8,995 bases of DNA from Candidatus Krumholzibacteriia bacterium (GTDB lineage Bacteria; Krumholzibacteriota; Krumholzibacteriia; LZORAL124-64-63), in NCBI GenBank assembly GCA_029935695.1, contig JAOZJV010000110.1, positions 1 to 8,995 on the forward strand. Reading direction: 5' to 3'. The notes below the pieces were generated by a model. It was given only the letters and a program-made list of their open reading frames with translations, was not told where the DNA came from and searched no databases. Made by a program: the position numbers and the translations under genes. Positions 1 through 6,975 of the stretch are shown one piece after another (the stretch's first letter is position 1; each line of letters starts with the position of its first letter).

Positions 1-461
1 CCATCAATATCCTTGGCATCAAAGACAACCGCGTTGCCACCCACTTCAAGAAAGCGATCCACCCGGCGCAGCACCGAAGAGACGCCGCAGGCTGGTCCCG
101 TCAAATAAATTCCCCGCATTTCGGCGCCATCAGCCACATTGGTGGTTGCCACAGGGCATTCCATCACCGGCAAAACGGGGATGCGTAATTTTTGTCCGAT
201 AAGCAGCAGGTTGGATTTCAGGTTGTTGGCGCTGCGGATGTCGGACATCAGGTTATCCAATGCATAATGATTGGTCTGATCCCTGTGCATGCTGCAGATT
301 TTGATAAGAGTGTCGCCCTTTTTGACACTGTATTCGAGAGTATCAGCCGGAGACAGGGCAGTCTGGGCCGAAACCGGCGAGATGCATAAAAAAAGCAATG
401 CACTTCCCACAAACAATCCGTTGATCCATCCCTGAAGCTTCCCTGCTGTTGCAAAATGCAT
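1..461 (-). CDS. Secreted LysM and DUF4015 (putative glycosyl hydrolase) protein, 3' part missing
   Basis: The first 153 residues are visible; the gene runs off the left edge. Residues 1-32 look like a signal peptide: a hydrophobic stretch (GLFVGSALLFLCIS, 15-28) ending in PVSA-Q. Residues 43-96 form a LysM peptidoglycan-binding module, starting YSVKKGDTLIKI and ending ANNL...GQKLRIPV. It is longer than the usual ~45 residues because of an insert around residues 59-75. From residue 115 the sequence MRGIYLTG, followed by a leucine-rich stretch and NAVVFDAKDID (143-153), matches the start of DUF4015, a TIM-barrel-like family annotated as putative glycosyl hydrolase. By inference it acts on or near cell-wall glycans outside the cytoplasm. 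The ATG at 461 is the natural start because it places the signal peptide at the N-terminus; no strong Shine-Dalgarno is visible. Catalytic residues lie beyond the window, so activity cannot be judged. Divergent from the lipoprotein gene at 623. Confidence 0.8.
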   Translation of the reverse strand, partial: MHFATAGKLQGWINGLFVGSALLFLCISPVSAQTALSPADTLEYSVKKGDTLIKICSMHRDQTNHYALDNLMSDIRSANNLKSNLLLIGQKLRIPVLPVMECPVATTNVADGAEMRGIYLTGPACGVSSVLRRVDRFLEVGGNAVVFDAKDID

Positions 462-514
462 GATCCGACCTGCCCAATATTGCGTAACCCAATGAAAAAA
501 AGCGATTTGGTGTC

Positions 515-530
515 CTGAATGGAGATTCAG
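515..530. repeat. Short perfect inverted repeat in a divergent intergenic region
   Basis: CTGAAT and ATTCAG flank a 4-nt GGAG loop. It lies between two divergent genes, about 30 nt upstream of the predicted -35 box at 560. It could be an operator half-site pair or chance; at six bases per arm the evidence is weak. Confidence 0.25.
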
Positions 531-559
531 CAAAGGACGGACCGGGAAGAATCAAATCG

Positions 560-588
560 TTTACAGAACCATGCGGTGGTGGCAAAAT
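560..588 (+). promoter_or_regulatory. Predicted sigma70-type promoter for the lipoprotein-cvfB pair
   Basis: A TTTACA -35 box (560-565, five of six consensus bases) is followed after exactly 17 nt by CAAAAT (583-588, four of six). Initiation would fall near 595, leaving a leader of about 28 nt before the ATG at 623. It is the best-spaced candidate in the 161-nt divergent region. Consensus matching only. Confidence 0.4.
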
Positions 589-622
589 GACCGAAAACAT
601 CAATCACCTTTGGGGAGTATTC

Positions 623-1315
623 ATGCCAAATTTGAAAATGTTGACGCTTATCGCTTTGGCCACCCTTTTTCTGGCCTCGGGATGCACCCCCAAAAAGGAT
701 GATGAAAAGATAGAAAAACCATCACCACCCGAAGCCAGGGAAGTTTTCCACGTTTTCTCATTTGATGGCGCCATGGGAAGCCGGTACATGATGCATTTCA
801 CCGGATCTGGCGATCAGGCCATTTTGTACACCCATGGCGAAACCCTCCCCATGACTCACCAGGCCGCTGCCTCGGGGGCCAAATATCAAGGTGAGCGCCT
901 CATGGTCTGGATCAAAGGCGACGAGGTGTTGATGGAAGTGGACGGCCAAAGAGTGGGACCCTGCAAAGTTTCCGGTTTGCAATCCATTCTATCGACGGCC
1001 TGGCTCAGCAGCACCGACTTCTGGGCCGTGGGCAACGAGCCCTCCTGGAATTTGATCATGGGTCGGGACAGAGTGGTTTTGCTCACGGAAATGGGCCAAA
1101 AAAAGACGGTGTTCCCAGGGCTTGAGGAAGTGATTTTCGACCCCCAAAAACCCTATGGAACTTACGTGTTTATCAATGATGAAAAACATGAACTGGAGAT
1201 TGAAATTTTGGAAGGGCGCTGCACTGATACTATGAGTGGAGAGCCTTTTGCCGTCTCGGTGCGACTGGTGCTGGATGGGCAGGAAATGCTGGGCTGTGGA
1301 ACAGGGTTATTTTAG
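623..1315 (+). CDS. Lipoprotein with MliC-like and COG3650-like domains
   Basis: The predicted protein has 230 residues. Residues 1-21 are a lipoprotein signal peptide with lipobox LASG-C21; threonine at +2 suggests outer-membrane sorting if Lol rules apply. Residues ~42-115 resemble MliC, the membrane-bound inhibitor of C-type lysozyme: LP (75-76), ASGAKYQGERLMVWIKGDE (83-101), and Cys114 near the end. Residues ~132-230 resemble the COG3650 family of uncharacterised envelope proteins: FWAVGNEPSWNL, then CTDTMSGEPF...VRLVLDG...GCG, with two cysteines that could pair. The first cysteine usual in MliC domains is not visible: the segment reads HVFSFDG (43-49), leaving Cys114 without an obvious partner. 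ATG 623 is preferred over the upstream ATG at 587 because GGGGAG (612-617) sits 5 nt before it and the signal peptide then starts correctly. Likely co-transcribed with the next gene. Lysozyme inhibition is a family inference only. Confidence 0.75.
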   Translation: MPNLKMLTLIALATLFLASGCTPKKDDEKIEKPSPPEAREVFHVFSFDGAMGSRYMMHFTGSGDQAILYTHGETLPMTHQAAASGAKYQGERLMVWIKGDEVLMEVDGQRVGPCKVSGLQSILSTAWLSSTDFWAVGNEPSWNLIMGRDRVVLLTEMGQKKTVFPGLEEVIFDPQKPYGTYVFINDEKHELEIEILEGRCTDTMSGEPFAVSVRLVLDGQEMLGCGTGLF

Positions 1316-1341
1316 TCTCTAAATGAAGGAATTTCGTCTCA

Positions 1342-2187
1342 ATGATTAAAATCGGACAGGTCAACAAACTGCAGGTGATCAAGGAAGTCGACTTCGGTTA
1401 TTACCTCGACAGTGAAGACGAAGACTGGGATGAAATCCTGATGCCCTTCAGCTCCGCTCCCAAATCAGTTGAGCTTTACGAGTGGCTCAATGTTTTCATC
1501 TACTTTGATTCTGAAGATCGCATCATCGCCACCATCCATAAACCTTTCGCCCTCATTGGTGATTTTGCCCTGCTGAGAGTGGCCTCCATCGAAAAAATTG
1601 GAGCATTTCTGGACTGGGGTTTACAAAAAGATTTGTTCGTACCCTTTGGTGAACAGAAAACACGCATGAAGCCTGACCGCTCATACGTTGTCCGTGTTTT
1701 CCTCCATGAGGCATCGGGGCGCATTGCAGCCTCGTCACGGTTGGAAAAATTCCTGGATGATGGTCCTGGTGATTATGAATTCGGACAGGAAGTCGACCTC
1801 ATCATCACCCGGGAAACCGATTTGGGTTACAAGGCCATCATTAACAAATCACACTGGGGGTTTCTCTATCACAATGAGATTTTCCAGAAGCTGAAAGTTG
1901 GTCAGAAACTCAAAGGCTATATCCAGAAACGCCGGGAAGATGGCAAAATCGATTTGTCGCTGACGGCCATGGGGTATGAAAAAGTTGATCCCATTGCCCA
2001 GGCCATCCTGGCTTTACTGGAGAAAAAAGGAGGGTTCCTGCCCATCACCTCAAAGACATCTCCAGAGAAGATTTATGAGACCTTTGGGGTGAGTAAGAAA
2101 AACTATAAAAAAGCCCTGGGCGCCCTCTATAAAAAACGTCTGGTCAATGTTGATGCTGATGGCATCAGATTGACGAGCCACCCTTAA
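1342..2187 (+). CDS. cvfB: CvfB/YitL-family S1-domain RNA-binding protein
   Basis: The 281-residue protein has the full CvfB layout. There are three S1-like beta-barrel modules (about 1-65, 70-135 and 145-210), then a C-terminal winged helix (about 215-278) rich in lysine (TFGVSKKNYKKALGALYKKRLV). Features supporting the family include IGAFLDWGLQKDLFVPF (86-102) in the second module, GFLYHNEIF followed by KVGQKLKGYI in the third, and DGKIDLSL just before the winged helix. In Staphylococcus CvfB binds RNA and affects virulence-factor expression; in most bacteria its role is unknown, and it is presumed to be a cytoplasmic post-transcriptional factor. The length is usual for the family and the gene appears intact. 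GAAGGA (1325-1330) lies 11 nt before the ATG, a rather long spacing. Only 26 nt separate it from the lipoprotein gene upstream, suggesting one transcript. Confidence 0.85.
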   Translation: MIKIGQVNKLQVIKEVDFGYYLDSEDEDWDEILMPFSSAPKSVELYEWLNVFIYFDSEDRIIATIHKPFALIGDFALLRVASIEKIGAFLDWGLQKDLFVPFGEQKTRMKPDRSYVVRVFLHEASGRIAASSRLEKFLDDGPGDYEFGQEVDLIITRETDLGYKAIINKSHWGFLYHNEIFQKLKVGQKLKGYIQKRREDGKIDLSLTAMGYEKVDPIAQAILALLEKKGGFLPITSKTSPEKIYETFGVSKKNYKKALGALYKKRLVNVDADGIRLTSHP

Positions 2188-2198
2188 CAAAGAATCTG

Positions 2199-2232
2199 AT
2201 TGCCATCATCAATTCCTGCGGCAATGGTTTTT
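2199..2232 (+). terminator. Weak Rho-independent terminator candidate after cvfB
   Basis: ATTGCC (2199-2204) pairs with GGCAAT (2220-2225) across a 15-nt loop, and GG plus five T residues follow. The position, 12 nt after the cvfB stop, is right, but the stem is short and the loop long. Confidence 0.3.
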
Positions 2233-2312
2233 GGGGAGTTGGGGAGCTAGGCATGGGGTTCCATTAAAGGGTTGTATCGCTAAAGGAATGACTGGACTCT
2301 GGTTATCCGATC

Positions 2313-2365
2313 AAGCCGCCGGCAGTGAGACTGGTTCGATAGAATTATTCTGATGCTGGCGGCTT
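2313..2365. repeat. Twelve-bp inverted repeat forming a strong hairpin
   Basis: AAGCCGCCGGCA (2313-2324) pairs with TGCTGGCGGCTT (2354-2365) over all 12 positions, with one G-T wobble and a 29-nt loop. The right arm is followed by CATCTTTTC, so only a four-T run follows it. It could be the true terminator of the lipoprotein-cvfB transcript, a structured element in the RNA, or a remnant of a mobile repeat. It stands out because the arms are GC-rich while the loop and flanks are AT-rich. Confidence 0.55.
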
Positions 2366-2393
2366 CATCTTTTCAGCAAATCGCACTTATAAT
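2364..2393 (+). promoter_or_regulatory. Possible promoter with perfect TATAAT
   Basis: A perfect -10 TATAAT lies at 2388-2393. The best -35 is TTCATC (2364-2369) with an 18-nt spacer, only three of six consensus bases, and it overlaps the hairpin's right arm. If used, the leader before the ATG at 2579 would be about 180 nt. Confidence 0.25.
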
Positions 2394-2567
2394 GAAATCA
2401 TCACATTACAATATTTCATCTTTTTGTACCAGATAGGATTATTTATGCTACTATCAACAAAGTACAGACTTGGATCATCGCCCATCCCCTTCAAGTCCGT
2501 GCCCTTTTTCGGCATCCCTTTTGCAACATCAGGGATAGAAAACTTTCATTACTTCCGGGGCATAATC

Positions 2568-2572
2568 AGGAG
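2568..2572 (+). promoter_or_regulatory. Shine-Dalgarno AGGAG that decides the start at 2579
   Basis: AGGAG directly abuts an ATG at 2573 (zero spacing) but lies 6 nt before the second in-frame ATG at 2579. The second is therefore the likely start. Confidence 0.6.
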
Positions 2573-2578
2573 ATGAAG

Positions 2579-3655
2579 ATGAAAACACCAACTCTAAGTG
2601 TATGGATCGGTATAGGATTAATTTGGCTGATGTCCATTCCTGCTGGTAATGCTTCAGCCCAGGAGGCAATCCTGGCTGATCACACATTCGTCACCACCTT
2701 TGATCAGATTCCTGCCGAAATCTTCGAAACCATTCGAGAGGACTATCACTTTTTTTACGGCCACACTTCTCATGGCAGTCAAATCATGTCAGGCCTTGGT
2801 GCGCTGGCAGCTGAAGACAGTGAAAAGTATCAGGTTCCTCATTTTCATGAAATCAGTGATGATCTGGGACACAACGGCGATACCAGCTGGGTCCAACCAA
2901 CACGAGACTGGTTGGACAATGATCCTGATTGCAATATGGTATTGTGGTCTTGGTGCGGTGGTGCTTCCGATAATACCGAAGCCGGGATGAACATCTATCT
3001 TGAAGCTATGACCCAACTCGAAACAGAATACCCTTCGGTAACCTTTGTTTACATGACCGGGCACCTTGACGGTGGTGGACCGGATGGAAATCTGTACCAG
3101 ATGAACAACCTGATCCGAGATTATTGCGCGACCAATAACAAAGTCCTGTTTGATTTCGCCGATATTGAGAGTTGGGATCCTGACGGAAACTACTACCCCA
3201 ACGAAAATGATGGATGCAGCTGGTGTTATTCCTGGTGCGAGGATAACGGTTGCAGCTCGTGCGGATCCTGTGCCCATTCCCATTGCTTCAATTGCTACCA
3301 AAAAGGAAAAGCTTTCTGGTCAATGATGGCTGCCATCGCGGGAGAATCTCTATCTCCTGTTCAAGAAATCCCAACGGCGGCAGATATTCAGATCCGTAAC
3401 TTCCCCAACCCTTTTAATCCCCAGACAGATATCCATCTGAGGATCGCTCAACCTGGAGCTGGGTCGTTGGGTGTTTATGATCTTTCCGGGAATCTGGTGA
3501 CTGTTCTTTTCTCAGGTCAATTCTCGGCAGGGGAACAATCTTTCCGATGGAACGGCAGAGACGATCAAGGTCGTTTGCTGGGTTCTGGCATTTATTTCTG
3601 TCGGCTTGTTTTGGCGGGACAACAAACAGAGATCAAGATGACATTACTCAAATAA
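2579..3655 (+). CDS. Secreted SGNH-hydrolase-like protein with cysteine cluster and C-terminal sorting-type domain
   Basis: The predicted protein has 358 residues. Residues 1-27 are a signal peptide (IGIGLIWLMSIPAGNASA-Q). Residues ~31-255 form one domain: YHFFYGHTSHGSQI (56-69), VLWSWCGGAS (121-130), VYMTGHLDGGGP (157-168), and a closing CAHSHCFNCYQKGKAFW (231-247) before MMAAIAG. I recognise this pattern, particularly the C-H-S-H-N-C-KG-AFW-MMA ending, as that of uncharacterised SGNH/GDSL-like secreted proteins. The candidate nucleophile is the serine in THS/HGS around 64-67, which is inferred. Residues 213-239 hold eight cysteines (213, 216, 220, 225, 228, 231, 236, 239), suggesting disulfides or a metal site. 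Residues ~270-358 are a FlgD-Ig-like/T9SS type A-like module: NFPNPFNP (274-281), VYDLSGNLV, FRWNGRDDQGR, SGIYFCRL. It is probably exported and sorted to the surface. The substrate is unknown. Convergent with the CHAT gene; no operon partner. Confidence 0.75.
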   Translation: MKTPTLSVWIGIGLIWLMSIPAGNASAQEAILADHTFVTTFDQIPAEIFETIREDYHFFYGHTSHGSQIMSGLGALAAEDSEKYQVPHFHEISDDLGHNGDTSWVQPTRDWLDNDPDCNMVLWSWCGGASDNTEAGMNIYLEAMTQLETEYPSVTFVYMTGHLDGGGPDGNLYQMNNLIRDYCATNNKVLFDFADIESWDPDGNYYPNENDGCSWCYSWCEDNGCSSCGSCAHSHCFNCYQKGKAFWSMMAAIAGESLSPVQEIPTAADIQIRNFPNPFNPQTDIHLRIAQPGAGSLGVYDLSGNLVTVLFSGQFSAGEQSFRWNGRDDQGRLLGSGIYFCRLVLAGQQTEIKMTLLK

Positions 3656-3660
3656 TTTTT

Positions 3661-3691
3661 GGGCTGGTTGGCCATTTCACCCAACCAGCCC
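3661..3691 (+). terminator. Strong hairpin between convergent genes
   Basis: GGGCTGGTTGG (3661-3671) pairs perfectly over 11 bp with CCAACCAGCCC (3681-3691) around a 9-nt loop. It starts 5 nt after the upstream stop codon, and CCTCTTTATT follows. The T tract is imperfect, but the position and stem strength argue for termination of the plus-strand gene. On the minus strand the stem is followed by A residues, so it is a poor classical terminator for the CHAT gene, although the structure could still protect that transcript's 3' end. Confidence 0.6.
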
Positions 3692-3695
3692 CTCT

Positions 3696-6600
3696 TTATT
3701 GATAAATCCGATAAAATCCCCAATAAAACGGATGCTCCCATCGAGGATCCGCTTCAAACAAATCCACTTGCCCCAACCGCAAAGCCTCGGGCAAAGAAAC
3801 CCCACTCAACCAATGCTTATAAACCTGCTGGGCCAAAAACCGTGAAGCCTGATCATCAACACCCAGGCTGGAAGCGATAACAGCCCCAGCGCCTGCATCA
3901 ATAAATGCCTGCACAAACCCACCAACAACCGATCCTCCCACCGCAGAGGCTGCTTCACAGCTTGAAAGATAGACCAGGTCCGCATGAAGGGTCAGTTCAC
4001 TCACCGAATGAGCTGTCAACTGCTCCTGGCCCAGGGCACCGGAAAGAACCAGGTAACTTTGCTCAGGCAAGCCTTTGTAAATCCGGGCATGACTGGCCAG
4101 ATGAATAGCACAGAAAGAGGCCAGATCCACTTCCTGCAAAGCGTTCCAGGAGGCATCCTCCCCCAAAAGAACAGTGGTGCGATCTTCAGTCCACAGAGCC
4201 CCCAGGGCTTTGGCTTCCTCTTCCGCATGAAACAGATTTGGCAAATCAGAATGCCCACCGCTGTTGGCGCCAACGGTCAAAAGAGCACCATCCGACGAGG
4301 GGAAAGCGCAGCTTGTCCGTTGGCCACCCACTGATGACAAATGCCTTTGATAAACCAGTGGCCCCCATTGCAAAGCAGGTTGAAGATGGCCCTCACCAAA
4401 AGAGGCAGGCAAAGGCAACGCCACCCATGGCACGCTGCCCAAAACCTCATCGCACACCAGACGAAGTAGCATTCCTTTGGGCCAAGCGGGTTCTGCTCCA
4501 GACAAAAGAACTTCGGCCAATCGGCTTGCGGGATCCGGGGCGACAGACCGGCCGGGACTGGACATATCCGACAACACCGGCGACACCAGTTTTTCCAATT
4601 CTCCGGTTGAAGGCAACACTGTCACTTCAATACCGTAAGGTGAAATCATCCAGCGATAACTGGCATTTTTTCCCGTAAAGAAAACCAGCTGCCCTGGCTC
4701 CCAGTCCAGGTCAGAGAAAGACTTTTTGTGATGCATGGATTTTTGCATCAGGTTGGCTCGAAGTTCCAATGTTGCCCTGGCCACATCCTGGATGGGCGCG
4801 GTCTGCGGCCAGGCCAGATACAAAGCCATCAGCGCCTCTGCCGTTTCCCGCCGCAAGCTGCCATGAAAAGCCTCACCCAAGGCGTCATCCCCGCCCTCTT
4901 CAAAATCCACCAAGGTTTCCCAGGCCTGGTGCAGATGGAATGAAGCCTCGGGGATTTCCCGCAAAGCTTTCAAGGCCTGTCCCAATTCCAAATGTACGCG
5001 CACCACCAGGTCAGCTGGTGACCGGGGCGAACACATATCCAGAGCCTTCCTGAATTCCAGCACCGCCTCATGACTCTCACCGGCCCGGGCGAAGGTCATG
5101 CCCCTGAACAAACGGGAAGACAAGCGAGTGCGAAAACGCCCCCCAAAGCTCTGGCTTTCATCTTCATCGGGAAAGAGGGCGCGGGCCACATCATACCGAC
5201 CGGCATCCAACAGAGCGGCCCCCAGCAGATAACGTCCCCGGGCTTGAAGATCCGGATTGTCCAATTCCTTGATGACTATCAAACCCTCAGAGAAGACAGC
5301 CAGTGCCGTGTCCAGATCGCCTCTTTCACGAGCCAACAACCCCTGAGCGCGGAGCAATCTCCAGCGTGCTTCAGGTGAATCGGAATCAGCCAGAGTCGAA
5401 GCGGCCCGATCCAGATAATCCATTGCTCTGGCAAACTCACCTTGCTGGGTGTAGAACTCCGCGATCATCAAATCATCCTGGTAATCGACCTTGATCTGCT
5501 CTCCTCTTGATTGGGAGATGTTGCGCAGAGAATCGATCTGGACAATGGATCGGTGCACCAGACCAGCCCGCCCCTGTTCCAAACCTCCCTGGATCAAACC
5601 CATGTGGAGTTTGACGATTTCTTCAGCCACCAGTCGGTTGGTGGGATTGTCCAACGCCACCTTGAACAGGGAATCCAGGGTGGCATACTGCCCCACCTGG
5701 GCGTGGTATTCAGCCAGCATCATGGGTAGTCTGGCCACGTTGGTGGGATGCGGGAATTTATCCACACAGTCGATGGCCTCATCCTGGCTGATCCGGCAGG
5801 AATCAAGAGCTCCCAGGGCCCGGTGAGCGTGGGCAATATTCATGAGAATGATGGGGATGTTGATGGAGTCGCCGGTGGCCCGGGCCAAAGCCAGATTGAC
5901 TCGGTTCATGCGCAGCACAGCAGCATAATCGCCCTGACGGTCAAGCACCTTTGCCACCCGGTTGTTGCTCACTTTGTGCATCCAGTTGAAGCCGTTTTGG
6001 CTGGAAAGATCTGCTGCTTTTTGGAATTGTTCGCCCGCAGCATTCAGATCTTCTCGCCCCATCATGACCAGACCCAGCCAGAATTCGGCGCGGGTTTGCA
6101 AATAAGGATCATTCACCGTGCGGGCCAGAGTTCCAGCCAGGGCTGCCGTGTGCAAAGCATCATCCAGGTGGTCACCGGCCAGAAGTCCGTTGGTGATGCT
6201 GGTCCACAATTCAAATTCCAAACGCAGGCCACCGACAGACCAGGCCTTTTCCAGCTGGGCCAGCAACCGACGCACGCCATCATCGGGCCGCAAATCCCCC
6301 TGGTCCACAATGGCCAGCCATTTGCTTAACCAGATCTGCTGCAACAGGCCTAATTCACCCTGAAGACTTTGGCTCTTTTGCAACCAGCGCCCACCAGATT
6401 TTCGGCGGTAATTTTTATATCCCATGCGGAAACAACCGACAGCCGTGGTCGTATCGTTGAGGGCTTCAGCAGCCAGAAGTTCCTGGTAGCGAGCGTCGTC
6501 TTTCAGGATTCGATTGCTGCGCAGGGCCAGATCCAGCCAGACCAAATTTTCCGGATCTGCAGTCCACAAAGTGAACAAACTGTCCACCGCGTCGGTAGAG

Positions 6601-6857
6601 TTAAGACCATTGATGGCATGAGAGAGAAAATTATACTGAGCCATGATTTGGCTCACTTGAGAACTCCTGGAATCAGGATTTTTAGCCCGTTTAAGGGCGG
6701 CTTTCACCGGACCACTCATTTCGCGGGACAGGCTGATGCCACTGAGATCGAGACTACTGTCCGCATCCACCTTTTCTTCAGTTCCACAACCCGCCAGCAG
6801 CAAAAACACCCACGTCACTGTCAGTAGCCATATCCCCATAATCTGTAGAAATTTCAT
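3696..6857 (-). CDS. Large TPR-CHAT caspase-like lipoprotein
   Basis: The predicted protein has 1053 residues. Residues 1-24 are a lipoprotein signal (MKFLQIMGIWLL...LLLAG-C24), so it should be lipid-anchored and face out of the cytoplasm. Residues ~60-240 are helical with no clear repeats. From about 250 to 670 come multiple TPR-like helical pairs, for example LGLVMMGREDLNAAGEQFQKA (260-280), a classic site for partner binding. Residues ~717-1053 are a CHAT domain (Caspase HetF Associated with TPRs): LDWEPGQLVFF at its start, then HLASHA with likely catalytic His923, VYLSSCEA with likely catalytic Cys967, AGAGAVIASSLGVDD, and HPFYWGFYRIYQ at the end. The dyad is intact, so protease activity is plausible; substrate unknown. 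The chain ends with the CHAT domain and no extra effector domain follows. ATG 6857 is chosen because an in-frame TTG at 6917 would bury the lipobox; AGAGG lies about 11 nt upstream. Divergent from the membrane protein gene. Confidence 0.9.
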   Translation of the reverse strand: MKFLQIMGIWLLTVTWVFLLLAGCGTEEKVDADSSLDLSGISLSREMSGPVKAALKRAKNPDSRSSQVSQIMAQYNFLSHAINGLNSTDAVDSLFTLWTADPENLVWLDLALRSNRILKDDARYQELLAAEALNDTTTAVGCFRMGYKNYRRKSGGRWLQKSQSLQGELGLLQQIWLSKWLAIVDQGDLRPDDGVRRLLAQLEKAWSVGGLRLEFELWTSITNGLLAGDHLDDALHTAALAGTLARTVNDPYLQTRAEFWLGLVMMGREDLNAAGEQFQKAADLSSQNGFNWMHKVSNNRVAKVLDRQGDYAAVLRMNRVNLALARATGDSINIPIILMNIAHAHRALGALDSCRISQDEAIDCVDKFPHPTNVARLPMMLAEYHAQVGQYATLDSLFKVALDNPTNRLVAEEIVKLHMGLIQGGLEQGRAGLVHRSIVQIDSLRNISQSRGEQIKVDYQDDLMIAEFYTQQGEFARAMDYLDRAASTLADSDSPEARWRLLRAQGLLARERGDLDTALAVFSEGLIVIKELDNPDLQARGRYLLGAALLDAGRYDVARALFPDEDESQSFGGRFRTRLSSRLFRGMTFARAGESHEAVLEFRKALDMCSPRSPADLVVRVHLELGQALKALREIPEASFHLHQAWETLVDFEEGGDDALGEAFHGSLRRETAEALMALYLAWPQTAPIQDVARATLELRANLMQKSMHHKKSFSDLDWEPGQLVFFTGKNASYRWMISPYGIEVTVLPSTGELEKLVSPVLSDMSSPGRSVAPDPASRLAEVLLSGAEPAWPKGMLLRLVCDEVLGSVPWVALPLPASFGEGHLQPALQWGPLVYQRHLSSVGGQRTSCAFPSSDGALLTVGANSGGHSDLPNLFHAEEEAKALGALWTEDRTTVLLGEDASWNALQEVDLASFCAIHLASHARIYKGLPEQSYLVLSGALGQEQLTAHSVSELTLHADLVYLSSCEAASAVGGSVVGGFVQAFIDAGAGAVIASSLGVDDQASRFLAQQVYKHWLSGVSLPEALRLGQVDLFEADPRWEHPFYWGFYRIYQ

Positions 6858-6946
6858 GACTTGGGTATCCTCTGGAGTCCCACTGAATTGCCCGTCCTGT
6901 TGGGTGATGTAGCCCAAAACTCATGGTAATTTATCCCCAAAGCAAA

Positions 6947-6975
6947 ATAATACTCCCTTCAGTGCTGAATGTAAT
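6947..6975 (-). promoter_or_regulatory. Predicted promoter for the TPR-CHAT gene
   Basis: On the minus strand, ATTACA (6975-6970, four of six -35 bases) is followed after 17 nt by TATTAT (6952-6947, five of six -10 bases). The leader would be about 80 nt. Just inside the spacer TTCAG-TG-CTGAA (6958-6969) forms a small inverted repeat that could be an operator. I found no equally good plus-strand promoter for the divergent gene, though TAATAT (6979-6984) is a possible -10. Consensus matching only. Confidence 0.4.

Larger units (their letters stand above)
2188..2578. other. Non-coding gap between cvfB and the secreted SGNH-like gene
   Basis: I see no convincing coding sequence on either strand in these 391 nt. 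The left part contains a weak terminator-like element, and the centre a strong hairpin (2313-2365). The right part is AT-rich, with a perfect TATAAT at 2388-2393 and another weak promoter-like pair: TTGTAC at 2424-2429 and TACTAT at 2449-2454, spaced 19 nt. The leader of the downstream gene could therefore be 110-180 nt. No recognisable riboswitch or tRNA is evident. Confidence 0.6.

Noticed and set aside
587..622. Upstream ATG at 587 for the MliC-like lipoprotein
   Set aside because: It would overlap the predicted -10 box, and the GGGGAG Shine-Dalgarno is placed for the ATG at 623.
2387..2515. Minus-strand 42-codon ORF starting MPKKGTDLKGMGDDPSL in the gap before the SGNH-like gene
   Set aside because: It has no recognisable similarity, its ribosome-binding-like AAAAGGG abuts the ATG with no spacing, and it overlaps the predicted plus-strand promoter. 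Chance is the simplest explanation.
4238..4678. Plus-strand ORFs of 100-190 codons lying within the CHAT gene (such as 4238-4678 and 5748-6329)
   Set aside because: They are antisense to a long gene with clear domains and have compositions typical of shadow frames, with no signal, motif or ribosome-binding site.
6858..6917. TTG start at 6917 giving a 20-residue N-terminal extension of the TPR-CHAT protein
   Set aside because: It would place the lipobox at residue 44 and internalise the signal peptide. The ATG at 6857 gives a textbook lipoprotein start.
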